Shown: positions 1-7,933 of the stretch, piece after piece
How the letters are laid out: each line of letters begins with the position of its first letter
Numbering within the stretch: the stretch's first letter is position 1
Assembly (NCBI GenBank): GCA_031263445.1
Contig: JAISFV010000146.1
Location: 1 to 64,000 of the forward strand
Source: Synergistaceae bacterium
GTDB taxonomy: Bacteria > Synergistota > Synergistia > Synergistales > Synergistaceae
Reading direction: 5' to 3'
Length of the DNA stretch: 64,000 bases
Translations under genes and position numbers: made by a program
Notes under the pieces: model-generated
Database searches by the model: none
What the model was told of the DNA's origin: nothing
What the model saw: the letters and a program-made list of their open reading frames with translations, nothing else

Positions 1-188
1 TCGGCTCTGCCCTCAGCCTTGCCTTCGGCTCTGCCCTCGGCTACCGCCACCCTGCGGCGCACCGCCTCGTCCATCAGATACAGCTCCCTCGCCTCGTAGA
101 GCATCCTCGTCCGCTCGTCAGCGCTGAGTTGCTTCAGGCGGCCCACCGTCGTCTTCATCTCCTCCTGTTCACTTCCTCTTTTAGCCAT
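1..188 (-). pseudogene. C-terminal part of an Rpn-family nuclease, 5'-truncated and running off the window
   Basis: Read on the minus strand from an ATG at 186-188, the frame gives MAKRGSEQEEMK, then a stretch with LSADERTRMLYEAREL and an EGRAEGKAEGRAE repeat tail that continues past base 1. This matches the end of Rpn (recombination-promoting nuclease/putative transposase) proteins, where an acidic helix precedes Glu-Gly-Arg repeats. The catalytic N-terminal PD-(D/E)XK domain is not upstream in the same frame: another frame just before the ATG reads KLAKWMDG, which looks like the preceding family segment, so a frameshift or 5' deletion is likely. The intact relative at 490-1392 lies on the opposite strand. 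What lies beyond base 1 is unknown. Confidence 0.5.
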
Positions 189-489
189 GCCCGTCCATCC
201 ATTTCGCCAGCTTTTGATTATTTTATCACGGTTTTGAGGCGGCGGGGGCATTACATGCGATGTGGCGTATCTATAAAACGCCAAAGGCCGCGCCCTTTGA
301 CCTTCCGAAAGTATTTCGTGGGCTGATCCATGGAGAGATTGGCGTTGAACATGCCGGCAGTGGCGCATATAATAAGCGCGTGCAGGAATGCAGATCGGAA
401 GGCCGTGCGCGTCAGAAGATCTAATGCGCCATCAGGGGCGGCTGCGCGGGAAGCGGGCCACTCAGAGCGTTACGGGATTGAGGGGAACG

Positions 490-1392
490 ATGATGAAGAT
501 AAACCGGAAGAACGATTATTTTTTCAAGCGGGTCTTCGGCCATGAGGACACGAAGGACATTCTGGCGCGTTTCCTGACGGTCGTGCTGTCGGTTCCCATC
601 GAGCCGGACGAACTCTCGCTGGTCCACACCGAGATGAGCCCCGAATACCTCGCGGACAAGGCGTCCGTGCTGGACATCCAGGCGAGGCGGAGTTCGAGTC
701 ACGAGAAGATGAACATTGAGATGCAGATATCGTCCGAGGACAACCTGGAGCGGAGGATTCTCCATTACTGGGGGCGGGGCTATACGGAGGAGATAAAAGA
801 GGGGGACGATTATTCAGGCCTGCCGAGGATGATAAACATAGCGGTCGTTGACTTCAACGTCTTCGAATGGCGGGACGGGACGAAGTTCCACGGCGTTTTC
901 CGGGTCCTCGAGGCGGACGAGGGTGTCCTGTTCTCGGACGCGCTCGAGATCCACGTGCTGGAACTGCCCAAGCTGAAAAAACAGCCGATGAAAGACGACT
1001 GGACGCCGATAGAGTGCTGGGGGCTTTATCTGAACAACCTCGAAGGGGAGGCGATGGAGATGGTGACGGCCAGGGAGCCGCTGATCCGCAGGGCGCTGAC
1101 GGTCGAGGACGTGTTCGTAAAAAACGATGAGGAGCGCCGCCTTTATGAGCTGCGCGAAAAAGGGCGGCTGAAATTCGAAAACGCCGTCTTCACCGCCGAA
1201 CGCAGGGGCAGGAACGAAGGCAGACAGGAAGGCCGACTGGAGGGCAGACAGGAAGGCCGACTGGAGGGCAGACTGGAGGGGATGAGGGAGGCGGCCCGTT
1301 CAATGCTGGCCCGAGACCTGCCACTCGCCCTGATCTCGGAAATATCCGGGCTCTCAGTCGAAGAGATCAAAGCCCTTGATAGGACGGGCTAA
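490..1392 (+). CDS. Rpn family recombination-promoting nuclease / putative transposase
   Basis: A 300-residue protein of the Rpn (PD-(D/E)XK nuclease family transposase) group. The N-terminus carries the usual DYFFKRVFG signature, followed by VLDIQA with Asp62 and MNIEMQ with Glu77 and Gln79, which fit the D...ExQ catalytic core. The C-terminus has an EGRQEGRLEG tandem repeat and a short helical end. The ATG at 490 is preferred over upstream starts because AGGGGAAC lies directly before it and the family signature begins a few residues later. Members are DNA endonucleases implicated in RecA-independent recombination and phage defence; they are often multicopy, and a fragment of a second copy lies at the left edge. 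It appears to be a single-gene unit. Confidence 0.85.
   Translation: MMKINRKNDYFFKRVFGHEDTKDILARFLTVVLSVPIEPDELSLVHTEMSPEYLADKASVLDIQARRSSSHEKMNIEMQISSEDNLERRILHYWGRGYTEEIKEGDDYSGLPRMINIAVVDFNVFEWRDGTKFHGVFRVLEADEGVLFSDALEIHVLELPKLKKQPMKDDWTPIECWGLYLNNLEGEAMEMVTAREPLIRRALTVEDVFVKNDEERRLYELREKGRLKFENAVFTAERRGRNEGRQEGRLEGRQEGRLEGRLEGMREAARSMLARDLPLALISEISGLSVEEIKALDRTG
1219..1278 (+). repeat. 24-bp tandem repeat inside the Rpn gene
   Basis: Two perfect 24-bp units (1219-1242 and 1243-1266) plus a half unit (1267-1278) encode the Glu-Gly-Arg-rich tail of the Rpn nuclease. Such tails expand and contract readily in this family, so length variation between strains would be expected. Confidence 0.85.
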
Positions 1393-1427
1393 CTACAAGA
1401 AATTAGACTCCAGATTTCAAATTGGCG

Positions 1428-1457
1428 TTAGCAACCTCAATTAAAATGATATATAAT
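1428..1457 (+). promoter_or_regulatory. Probable promoter of the nrdDG transcript
   Basis: A perfect -10 box TATAAT lies at 1452-1457, with a weaker -35 candidate TTAGCA at 1428-1433 (18-bp spacer). Transcription would start at about 1464, right where the cobalamin riboswitch begins. Confidence 0.5.
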
Positions 1458-1462
1458 CCCCT

Positions 1463-1607
1463 TGGATCGACGGGCGTCGGGGAAGCCGGAGCGTTTCAGG
1501 GAGCCGGCGCGGTACCCGCCACTGTAAGCCGGACGAGCCGACATATTGCCACCGACCGAGAGTCGGGAAGGCGTCGGGGAGGGTGAAGGCGAGCCAGGAT
1601 ACCGGCC
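1463..1607 (+). promoter_or_regulatory. Cobalamin (B12) riboswitch
   Basis: The leader contains the conserved elements of the cobalamin aptamer in the correct order: GGGAAGCC, then CCCGCCACTGTAAGCC (the core around 1514-1530), GGGAAGGCG in the second arm (about 1565), and the B12 box AGCCAGGATACCGGCC at 1592-1607. It is followed by a terminator-type expression platform (1673-1699) and by the class III ribonucleotide reductase operon. High B12 should therefore reduce nrdDG transcription. The identification rests on motif order and the B12 box; the exact 5' limit is approximate. Confidence 0.9.
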
Positions 1608-1672
1608 CGGAGGTTCTTTTCGAATGAGCATGCCCGCGGGGACACGGGAGGTGCGGCATAAGCCGTATGTCT

Positions 1673-1699
1673 GGCCGTGCGCGCAGCGCGGCCTTTTTT
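1673..1699 (+). terminator. Intrinsic terminator of the riboswitch expression platform
   Basis: GGCCGTGC at 1673-1680 pairs with GCGCGGCC at 1686-1693 (one G-U pair) around a GCGCA loop, followed by six T residues (1694-1699). It lies 66 nt downstream of the B12 box and 75 nt before the nrdD start, as expected for transcription attenuation by the aptamer. Confidence 0.85.
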
Positions 1700-1773
1700 G
1701 TGCCGAGGCGCGTGCTGGAAGGAAGCAGCAAACGATTTATCGGTATTTTCACGGGCAATGAGGAGGCAGAAAA

Positions 1774-4185
1774 TTGATAAGGACGATCAGAAAGCGCGAC
1801 GGCAGACAGGTGGGCTATGACAGGTCGAAGATCACGGCGGCTGTCTCGAAGGCGTTTTGCGCGACCCAGGAGGCCGGCGCAGCCCCGGCTGAGGACATAG
1901 CGAAGAGGGTGGAGGAGCGCCTGGAGGCGACAGGGCTGATCTCGCCGTCCGTGGAGCAGATTCAGGACGTGGTCGAGTCGGTGCTGATGGAGGACGGCAA
2001 CGCGCTGACGGCGCGCGCCTATATCCTCTACAGAGCGGAGCGCAGCCGCGTCAGGGAGATGAGCACGGGCCTCATGCACATCTACGAGGAAATAGCCTTC
2101 AAGAGCTCTGCCCTCTGCGACATAAAGCGCGAGAACGCGAACATCGACGCGGACACGGCCATGGGGACGATGCTCAAGTACGGCTCGGAGGGCGCTAAGA
2201 AGTTTTACGAGATGTTCGTGATCGACCCGCGTTTCGCGAACGCCCACAAGTCCGGAGACATCCACATACACGACCTGGATTTCTACACGCTCACGACCAC
2301 ATGCTGCCAGATCGACCTCCTGAAGCTCTTCGACGGCGGATTCTCGACGGGACACGGCGTCCTGCGCGAGCCGAACGACATAGCGTCGTACTCCGCGCTG
2401 GCCTGCATAGCTATACAGAGCAACCAGAACGACCAGCACGGCGGGCAGAGCATCGTCAACTTCGACTACGCGATGGGCATGGGCGTCGCCAAGACATTCG
2501 CCCGCTTCTTCGGCGAGTTTCTGAACACGTCACTCTCGCTGATCGGCGGGCTTGACGATCCGGGGCTGGAGAAGGCGGCGGAAGTCGTGGACGGCCTGTA
2601 CAGGGATAAAAAATTTCCGCCCCTCGGCGAGGTGGGCCGCAGCGGCGCTTCCGCCGAAAGCGGCGAGCCGGGCAGACAGCCCTGTGAGTCACGGATGAGC
2701 GAGCTTGCCCTAGTTCTGGCGGGTGCCGGCGTTGCGGAGGAAGCCGCCCCCAGGACGCTTGAGTTCGCCGCGAAACGGGCAGTGGCCGCGACGGAGCGCG
2801 CTACGTACCAGGCGATGGAGGCGCTGATACACAACCTGAACACGATGCACTCACGCGCCGGGGCGCAGACCCCCTTCTCGTCGATAAATTACGGGATGGA
2901 CACGTCTCCGGAGGGACGCATGGCCATGCGGGCCGTGCTGCTGGCGACGGAGGCCGGGCTGGGCGGAGGGGAGACGCCGATATTCCCGATACAGATATTC
3001 AGGGTGAAGAGCGGCACGAGCTTCGACCCCGGCGATCCGAACTACGACCTGTTCAAGCTCGCCTGCCGCGTGTCAGCGAAGAGGCTCTTCCCGAATTTCT
3101 CGTTTCTGGACGCCCCTTTTAACGCGGCGTATTACGTGCCGGGGCGGCCCGAAACGGAGATAGCGTACATGGGGTGCCGCACCAGGGTCATCAGCAACGC
3201 CTACGACAAAGGGCGCGAGACAAGCAACGGGCGGGGCAACCTCAGCTTCACCACGGTCAACCTGCCGCGCATAGCCATCAAGTCCCTGGGCAATATCACG
3301 GCTTTTTTCTCCGAGCTGGAGTCTGTCGCGAAAATCGTCATCGCGCAACTGACGGAGCGCTTCCGCATCCAGAGCAAGCGCCGTGTCCGCAACTACCCGT
3401 TCCTGATGGGGCAGGGGGTGTGGCTGGACAGCGAGACGCTGGGCTGGAACGACGAGGTGGGTGACGTGCTGCGGCACGGATCGCTGTCGATGGGCTTCAT
3501 AGGGCTTGCCGAGGCGCTCAAATCCCTCACCGGCGCGCACCACGGAGAGAGCGAGGCAGCGCAGTCGCTGGGGCTCGACATCGTCCGCTTCATGCGCCAG
3601 ATGATGGACGGGCAGACGGAGTCGAGCGGCCTCAACTTCACCCTCCTGGCAACCCCGGCGGAGGGCCTGTCCGGCCGCTTTGTGGGGCTGGACCGACGGG
3701 AGTTCGGCCTCATAGAGGGCGTCACGGACCGAGACTATTACACGAACAGCTTTCACGTGCCGGTCTATCACAGCGTCACCGCCGCCAAGAAGATATCGAT
3801 CGAGGCGCCGTACCACGAGCTGACGAACGCCGGGCATATAACATATGTGGAGCTCGACGGCGACCCGACGCGCAACATCGACGCGTTTGAAAACGTCGTG
3901 CGGTTCATGGCCAAGTCGGGGGTTGGGTACGGCTCCATAAACCACCCGGTGGACCGCGACCCCGTATGCGGCTATAACGGGATAATCGGCGACCGCTGCC
4001 CCAAATGCGGCAGGTCGGAAGGCGACGGGGAGAGGAACTTCGAGCGCATCAGGCGCATCACCGGGTATCTCGTCGGCACCGTCGACCGCTTCAACAACGC
4101 CAAGCGGGCCGAGGAGCGCGACAGGGTGAAGCACAGCTTCGGCGGGCTGGACGGCGCGGGCCGCTCGACGACAGGGGATTCCTGA
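1774..4185 (+). CDS. nrdD: Anaerobic (class III) ribonucleoside-triphosphate reductase
   Basis: An oxygen-sensitive glycyl-radical enzyme that reduces ribonucleoside triphosphates to deoxy forms. Residues 1-95 form an ATP-cone allosteric domain. The catalytic barrel follows, with HNLNTMHSRAGAQ-type and SSINYG signatures. Near the end are the Cys-rich metal site (CGYNGIIGDRCPKCG) and RITGYLVGT, placing the radical glycine at about residue 764. The TTG start is chosen because AGGAGG stands seven bases upstream and the ATP-cone starts at once (MIRTIRKRDGR). Residues about 280-325 look like an insertion with low-complexity Gly/Glu/Ala-rich sequence compared with family members I know. One base separates it from the activase gene nrdG, and both sit behind a B12 riboswitch. 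Confidence 0.95.
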   Translation: MIRTIRKRDGRQVGYDRSKITAAVSKAFCATQEAGAAPAEDIAKRVEERLEATGLISPSVEQIQDVVESVLMEDGNALTARAYILYRAERSRVREMSTGLMHIYEEIAFKSSALCDIKRENANIDADTAMGTMLKYGSEGAKKFYEMFVIDPRFANAHKSGDIHIHDLDFYTLTTTCCQIDLLKLFDGGFSTGHGVLREPNDIASYSALACIAIQSNQNDQHGGQSIVNFDYAMGMGVAKTFARFFGEFLNTSLSLIGGLDDPGLEKAAEVVDGLYRDKKFPPLGEVGRSGASAESGEPGRQPCESRMSELALVLAGAGVAEEAAPRTLEFAAKRAVAATERATYQAMEALIHNLNTMHSRAGAQTPFSSINYGMDTSPEGRMAMRAVLLATEAGLGGGETPIFPIQIFRVKSGTSFDPGDPNYDLFKLACRVSAKRLFPNFSFLDAPFNAAYYVPGRPETEIAYMGCRTRVISNAYDKGRETSNGRGNLSFTTVNLPRIAIKSLGNITAFFSELESVAKIVIAQLTERFRIQSKRRVRNYPFLMGQGVWLDSETLGWNDEVGDVLRHGSLSMGFIGLAEALKSLTGAHHGESEAAQSLGLDIVRFMRQMMDGQTESSGLNFTLLATPAEGLSGRFVGLDRREFGLIEGVTDRDYYTNSFHVPVYHSVTAAKKISIEAPYHELTNAGHITYVELDGDPTRNIDAFENVVRFMAKSGVGYGSINHPVDRDPVCGYNGIIGDRCPKCGRSEGDGERNFERIRRITGYLVGTVDRFNNAKRAEERDRVKHSFGGLDGAGRSTTGDS

Positions 4186-4186
4186 A

Positions 4187-4672
4187 ATGCGGATAGCCGG
4201 AATCGTCCGCGAGAGCATTGTGGACGGCCCTGGGATCCGGTATGTCGTCTTCACGCAGGGCTGCCCCCACCGCTGCCCGGGCTGCCACAATCCGCTGACC
4301 CACGACCCGGCCGGCGGGTATGAGATATCGCCCGACGAGCTCGCCTCCGACTTCCTGCGGGAATCTGAGGCGAACCCGCTTCTGAGCGGCCTCTCCATTT
4401 CCGGCGGGGAACCGCTCATTCACGCGCGCGAGCTGCTGCCGCTGGCGGAAGCGGCCCGCAAGGCGGGGCTGGGGCTGTGGGTCTACACCGGCTATACGAT
4501 AGAGGAGATAGCCTCGCTCGGCGACGCCTGTCACAGGGCGCTTCTGAAAATGGCGGACGCGCTGGTGGACGGCCGCTTTGAAGAGAGCCTCCGCACGCTG
4601 GAGGCGGGCTTTGCCGGCAGCTCGAACCAGAGGGTGATCGGGCGCGAAGAATTGCGTAAATATACAATGTGA
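4187..4672 (+). CDS. nrdG: Anaerobic ribonucleoside-triphosphate reductase activating protein
   Basis: A 161-residue radical SAM enzyme that installs the glycyl radical on NrdD. The [4Fe-4S] ligands are Cys26, Cys30 and Cys33 in the CxxxCxxC motif CPHRCPGC, and SISGGEPL follows as the SAM-binding GGE motif. The length is typical of the family. It starts one base after the nrdD stop, so the two are co-transcribed and probably translationally coupled under B12 riboswitch control. Confidence 0.95.
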   Translation: MRIAGIVRESIVDGPGIRYVVFTQGCPHRCPGCHNPLTHDPAGGYEISPDELASDFLRESEANPLLSGLSISGGEPLIHARELLPLAEAARKAGLGLWVYTGYTIEEIASLGDACHRALLKMADALVDGRFEESLRTLEAGFAGSSNQRVIGREELRKYTM

Positions 4673-5093
4673 TAGTTGTCCTTGGGTACAATGCCCCTTT
4701 CGGATTTTTGGATTAATATGTCCCCGTTGAGGTTGAGGACGCGCCAGTTGAGCGGCGAAACGAATTTAAGCGTTTCAGGGTGCGGATCCTGACAAGGTTT
4801 GAATCCTTACCCTTTAAGCCACTGGCAACAGACGGGCGTTTCCTTAAAAACCGCCAAAGGGAGGCGATGTGGAGGTTTGCATATAGACAGAAGCCACAGG
4901 CCGGATTTCAGTCTTGACAGGCGCGGCGTCCGAACGGCGCGGCGGACCGCCGCAGGCGCGGAACAAATACCCCGAAAAGAAGGGCTGGCCCGTATATAAG
5001 CCAAAACTCGGCCAGCGCTCACAAAGACAAGGGCGGAAGCACAGGCCCGTACAAAACACCAAGCTCACTCCTTCCAACAAGAACAGCAATAAA
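4673..5093. other. Non-coding stretch between nrdG and a terminator, with a diverged repeat copy
   Basis: No convincing gene is seen in these 421 bases; the reading frames present lack start signals and any family resemblance. The segment 4794-4849 is a diverged copy of the window's dispersed repeat: AAGGTTTGAATCCTTACCC, CTTTAAGCC, then GGGCGTTTCC. Just before it, 4752-4773 resembles the repeat's left part in inverted orientation. Confidence 0.6.
4794..4849 (+). repeat. Diverged partial copy (A) of the dispersed MITE-like repeat
   Basis: It shares the core AAGGTTTRAATCYTTACCC then CTTTAAGCC with the full copies at 11239, 13811 and 21331, and ends with GGGCGTTTCC in place of the usual TCAGCCTTTC. 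The left half is rearranged. The copy lies in the gap downstream of nrdG. Confidence 0.6.
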
Positions 5094-5137
5094 CCGTAAA
5101 AATCCGAGGGGCGTCACAGCCCCTCGGATTTTTACGG
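5094..5137. terminator. Bidirectional intrinsic terminator
   Basis: A perfect 19-bp inverted repeat (5094-5112 and 5119-5137) with a 6-nt loop GTCACA. The stem is GC-rich near the loop and flanked by runs of A and T on both sides, so it can end transcription from nrdDG on the plus strand and from the periplasmic protein gene on the minus strand. Confidence 0.9.
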
Positions 5138-5195
5138 AATTTAAAAGAGGTCGCAGGAAACGAATCCCTGCCGCGTGCGGGCGACGTCCGCGCGT

Positions 5196-5594
5196 TTACT
5201 GTGATTTCTGCCGGGGCGGCAGCGGGACGCCCTGCGAAATGCTCTCGACGCGCTGCAGGAAGAACCACTCGCTTATCTCGTTTCGGATGTCGCGGCCCCT
5301 GCGGAACAGCGCGAGCGCCCTGTCTTTGTCCACAGGGCTCTTCGAGAGTTCGGCGCGGAGTTCGTCCATGACGCCCCTGGCCGCGTCCATCTTGTCCCGT
5401 ATCTCCTGCGGGACATCGGCGTTCGAATACCGCGGCCCGCCGTAACCGCGCCCGTGCCACCTATCCCCGCCGTCGCGGCCCAGCCCCCATCCTCCGTCAC
5501 CGTAACGCCCGCAGTGAGCCAGCGCGCTGCCCGCGAACGCCAGGATCATCGCCACAGCCAGGGCCGCTATTATCATCCGCTTGTTTCTCAACAT
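5196..5594 (-). CDS. Small periplasmic Spy/CpxP-like protein, possibly metal related
   Basis: A 132-residue exported protein. The N-terminus MLRNKRMIIAALAV...FAGSALAH is a classical signal peptide cleaved after Ala-Leu-Ala. The mature start is rich in Gly, His, Trp and Arg (CGRYGDGGWG, RWHGRGYGG). The rest is charged and helical (VPQEIRDKMDAARGVMDEL and on), like the helical hairpins of Spy/CpxP/ZraP periplasmic chaperones and metal sensors, though no LTxxQ motif is clear. The ATG at 5594 follows AGGAGGTGCGAAT and starts the signal peptide. It is divergent from the response regulator and kinase at 5779-7871, the arrangement of a target gene next to its two-component system. Function is inferred from shape and context only. 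Confidence 0.55.
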   Translation of the reverse strand: MLRNKRMIIAALAVAMILAFAGSALAHCGRYGDGGWGLGRDGGDRWHGRGYGGPRYSNADVPQEIRDKMDAARGVMDELRAELSKSPVDKDRALALFRRGRDIRNEISEWFFLQRVESISQGVPLPPRQKSQ

Positions 5595-5778
5595 ATTCGC
5601 ACCTCCTGTGTTTTGCCAGACATGTAAACTGGCCCTCTCGTGCCCCCGTATTTTAGATCCCGCTCCATCCCGCCGCAATGTGAAATGTAGAAGGAAGCAA
5701 TTGGTAAACTTGACAATTGTGAAAGGGACCGCCCTTTGGTATGTTTGATATTAAGTGGATACCTTGGGAGGTTACGAC

Positions 5779-6423
5779 ATGATAAAAATTTTACTGGCTG
5801 ACGATCATCCGCTGACGCGCGCGGGCCTCGCGGCGTGGATAAAAGACGAACCGGATTTTGAGCTAGTCGCGGAGGCAGGGGACGGCGAATCCGCGTGGAG
5901 GGCCATATCGGATGCCAAGCCAGACGTAGCCCTCCTCGACATCGAGATGCCCAACGGAACTGGCATAGAGGTGGCGGAGCGGGTGACGAAAGCAAAGCTG
6001 CCCGTGAAGGTCGTCATGCTCACGGCGTACAAGGCACAGCAGTACGTCATGGCCTCGCTGCGCGCCGGGGCGTCCGGCTTCGTCTTGAAGACGGCACCGT
6101 TCGAGCAGCTCCGCTCCGCGATCCGCGCCGCCAGCGAGGGGAGGCTCTACCTTGACGCGTCCGTCTCGTTTGCCGCCGGGTTCGCCGAGCCAGAGGAACT
6201 CTCGTCCAGGGAGAAGGAGGTCCTGCTCTGCGCGGCCCAGGGGATGACCGGACATAAAATCGCCTCCCTGCTGTCGATTACGGAGCGCACGGTCCAGGCT
6301 CACCTGGCGTCTGTGTACAACAAGCTCGGCGCAAAAAACAAGACCGAGGCGATCCTCATCGCGCTCAAACGCGGGATCCTGTTCCTCGATCAGCTCCACA
6401 TAGACGAGGAGGACGAGGAGTGA
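5779..6423 (+). CDS. LuxR/NarL-type response regulator
   Basis: A 214-residue two-component regulator. Residues 1-120 are a receiver domain with the acidic pair LLADDHP at the start, the phospho-acceptor Asp in VALLDIEMPNG, Thr in VVMLTAY and Lys in FVLKTAP. The C-terminal 65 residues (LSSREKEVLLCAAQGMTG, then ITERTVQAHLASVYNKLGA) are a LuxR-type helix-turn-helix. The ATG at 5779 follows GGGAGGTTACGAC; an upstream GTG at 5755 would place that ribosome site inside the gene. Its end overlaps the kinase start (GTGA), so the two are translationally coupled. The divergent periplasmic protein at 5196-5594 is a plausible target. Confidence 0.93.
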   Translation: MIKILLADDHPLTRAGLAAWIKDEPDFELVAEAGDGESAWRAISDAKPDVALLDIEMPNGTGIEVAERVTKAKLPVKVVMLTAYKAQQYVMASLRAGASGFVLKTAPFEQLRSAIRAASEGRLYLDASVSFAAGFAEPEELSSREKEVLLCAAQGMTGHKIASLLSITERTVQAHLASVYNKLGAKNKTEAILIALKRGILFLDQLHIDEEDEE

Positions 6424-7871
6424 GGCGCAACGCACTCCTCCTCCTGATGCTCCTGGTGACTGTGCTCACCGGGGCGACCCTCGCTGTCTCGATATACGCG
6501 TTCAAGGCACAGGAGGGCGTCACGGACGCGATGCTGTCCGCTTACGTGTCGGATATCGCGGAGAGCTTCGTCGAAAACTCCAGGATGGCGGCCAGCGTCT
6601 TGCAGGGCGGCGGATGGGGCAGCCACATGCGCCGCTGGGGGACGGGCGGATGGGGCGAGGCGTACCACCACATGGATCCTCCCCGCCAGAGCGTCGTGCG
6701 CAGGTTCTTCTTCCGCATGTTTTCCGCCGACCCGCAGCTCAAGTCCGGCGGCATTCTCTTCTTCAGCCGCGACGGACACCCCATCGCCGGCTCGTTCGGG
6801 GCGGAGAACCTCGTGGCCCTCTGGAGCGACAAGCTGCTCTCCGGCCAGCCGATCCGGGTGGAGGACGGTAACGGGATGGATTATTACGCAGTCGCCAAAG
6901 AGCTGGCGACGGGGAATTTCGTGCTGGTCGCCGCTTCCAGGACAAACCTGCTGAGTTCCATATCGCGCGTCTGGAACGCCTGGCTCGTGTCCGTGATGAT
7001 CTCGTCCGCGGCGGTTCTCGTCGGGATAGCCGCGTTGTGGCGTTATCTGGTGATCCCGGTCCGGTCGATCGCCGACGCGACAGGCGTGACGGAGTGGGGG
7101 CGGAGCGTCCCGCGCTTCGAGCCGTCCCCGCTGTACGAGGTCGGCACCCTTTCGGACGTGATAGAAAAGTCTGCGGCGGAGGCGGTCGCTAAGGAGCAAC
7201 TGCGCCTCCGTTACATAAGCGACATCGTGCTGGCGCAGGAGGACGCGAGGAAGCGGCTAGCGCGCGAGCTCCACGACGGCCCGCTCCAGTTGGTCGTGGC
7301 CGCCATAAAGCGCCTCCAGCTCGCACAGATAGCCCGGCAGACGCAGAGGGAGGGCGGCGCGGACGAGGAGCTGGACGAGGCGGAGCGTATTTCGCAGTAC
7401 GCTGCTAACGAAATCCGCAACTACTGCGACGACCTGTCCCCGTCGTGGCTGGCCTTGGGCGTCGCCTCCGCGCTGGAGGAGATGGCGGAGCGCCTCTCCG
7501 AGACCTATGGCGTCAGCGTGAACGTCTCGGCCGGCGACATCGATCTCATGGAGGAGTACTCGCTCCCGATGATCAGGATCCTGCAAGAGGCCGTCTCGAA
7601 CGCCGTGCGGCACGGCGGCGCTTCGTCGCTGGACGTCTCGCTCTCGATGGAGGGGGACGAGCTGGTGTTCAGCGTTGCGGACGACGGAAAAGGCTTTGAC
7701 GCCTGCCCGCCGGACTTCGAGCGGATGAGGCTGGAGGGCCACAGGGGTCTCTCCAACATGTACGAGCGCGTCCAGTTGCTGGGCGGGAAGCTCAATATAG
7801 AGTCAAGGCCCGGCCATGGCTGTGCCATAACGGTAAGGGTCAAAACGCCGAACGCCCCCTGCCGCGAATAA
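6420..7871 (+). CDS. Membrane sensor histidine kinase, NarX/LiaS (HisKA_3) type
   Basis: A 483-residue kinase partnered with the upstream regulator. A first membrane segment (about residues 4-27) and a second (about 185-215) bracket an extracytoplasmic sensor domain that begins with a Gly/Trp/His-rich patch (GGGWGSHMRRWG, EAYHHMD). A linker follows, then the HisKA_3 dimerisation helix with phospho-acceptor His285 in ARELHDGP. The ATPase domain has the N box LQEAVSNAVRHGG, the G1 box DDGKGFD and the G2 box HRGLSNM. The GTG start overlaps the regulator's stop. The His-rich sensor patch resembles the composition of the divergent periplasmic protein, which hints at a shared ligand such as a metal ion; this is inference. 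Confidence 0.93.
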   Translation: MRRNALLLLMLLVTVLTGATLAVSIYAFKAQEGVTDAMLSAYVSDIAESFVENSRMAASVLQGGGWGSHMRRWGTGGWGEAYHHMDPPRQSVVRRFFFRMFSADPQLKSGGILFFSRDGHPIAGSFGAENLVALWSDKLLSGQPIRVEDGNGMDYYAVAKELATGNFVLVAASRTNLLSSISRVWNAWLVSVMISSAAVLVGIAALWRYLVIPVRSIADATGVTEWGRSVPRFEPSPLYEVGTLSDVIEKSAAEAVAKEQLRLRYISDIVLAQEDARKRLARELHDGPLQLVVAAIKRLQLAQIARQTQREGGADEELDEAERISQYAANEIRNYCDDLSPSWLALGVASALEEMAERLSETYGVSVNVSAGDIDLMEEYSLPMIRILQEAVSNAVRHGGASSLDVSLSMEGDELVFSVADDGKGFDACPPDFERMRLEGHRGLSNMYERVQLLGGKLNIESRPGHGCAITVRVKTPNAPCRE

Positions 7872-7879
7872 ACGAGGAT

Positions 7880-7906
7880 CCGGGGGGTGACGAACCCCCC
7901 GGCGGT
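7880..7906 (+). terminator. Intrinsic terminator after the two-component operon
   Basis: CCGGGGGGT at 7880-7888 pairs perfectly with ACCCCCCGG at 7894-7902 around a 5-nt loop, followed by CGGTATTTT. It lies 8 bases after the kinase stop and before the convergent gene trpB. Confidence 0.8.
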
Positions 7907-7933
7907 ATTTTGGGCGGCGTCCCGCTGTTCCGT

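Noticed and set aside
1219-1278. A short CRISPR-like array
   Set aside because: The units are directly adjacent without spacers and encode the Glu-Gly-Arg tail of the Rpn protein. No other regularly spaced repeats were found.
3073-4419. Long open frame antisense to nrdD (about 448 codons)
   Set aside because: It mirrors codon bias of the GC-rich sense gene; its translation has no family features and no ribosome site.
4799-5099. Small overlapping reading frames between nrdG and the terminator
   Set aside because: None has a ribosome site or resemblance to a protein family, and they lie over the repeat copy.
5710-5745. Promoter TTGACA (5710-5715) for the response regulator
   Set aside because: No acceptable -10 box stands at 16-18 bp; the nearest TATGTT is 24 bp away, so I do not list it as a feature.
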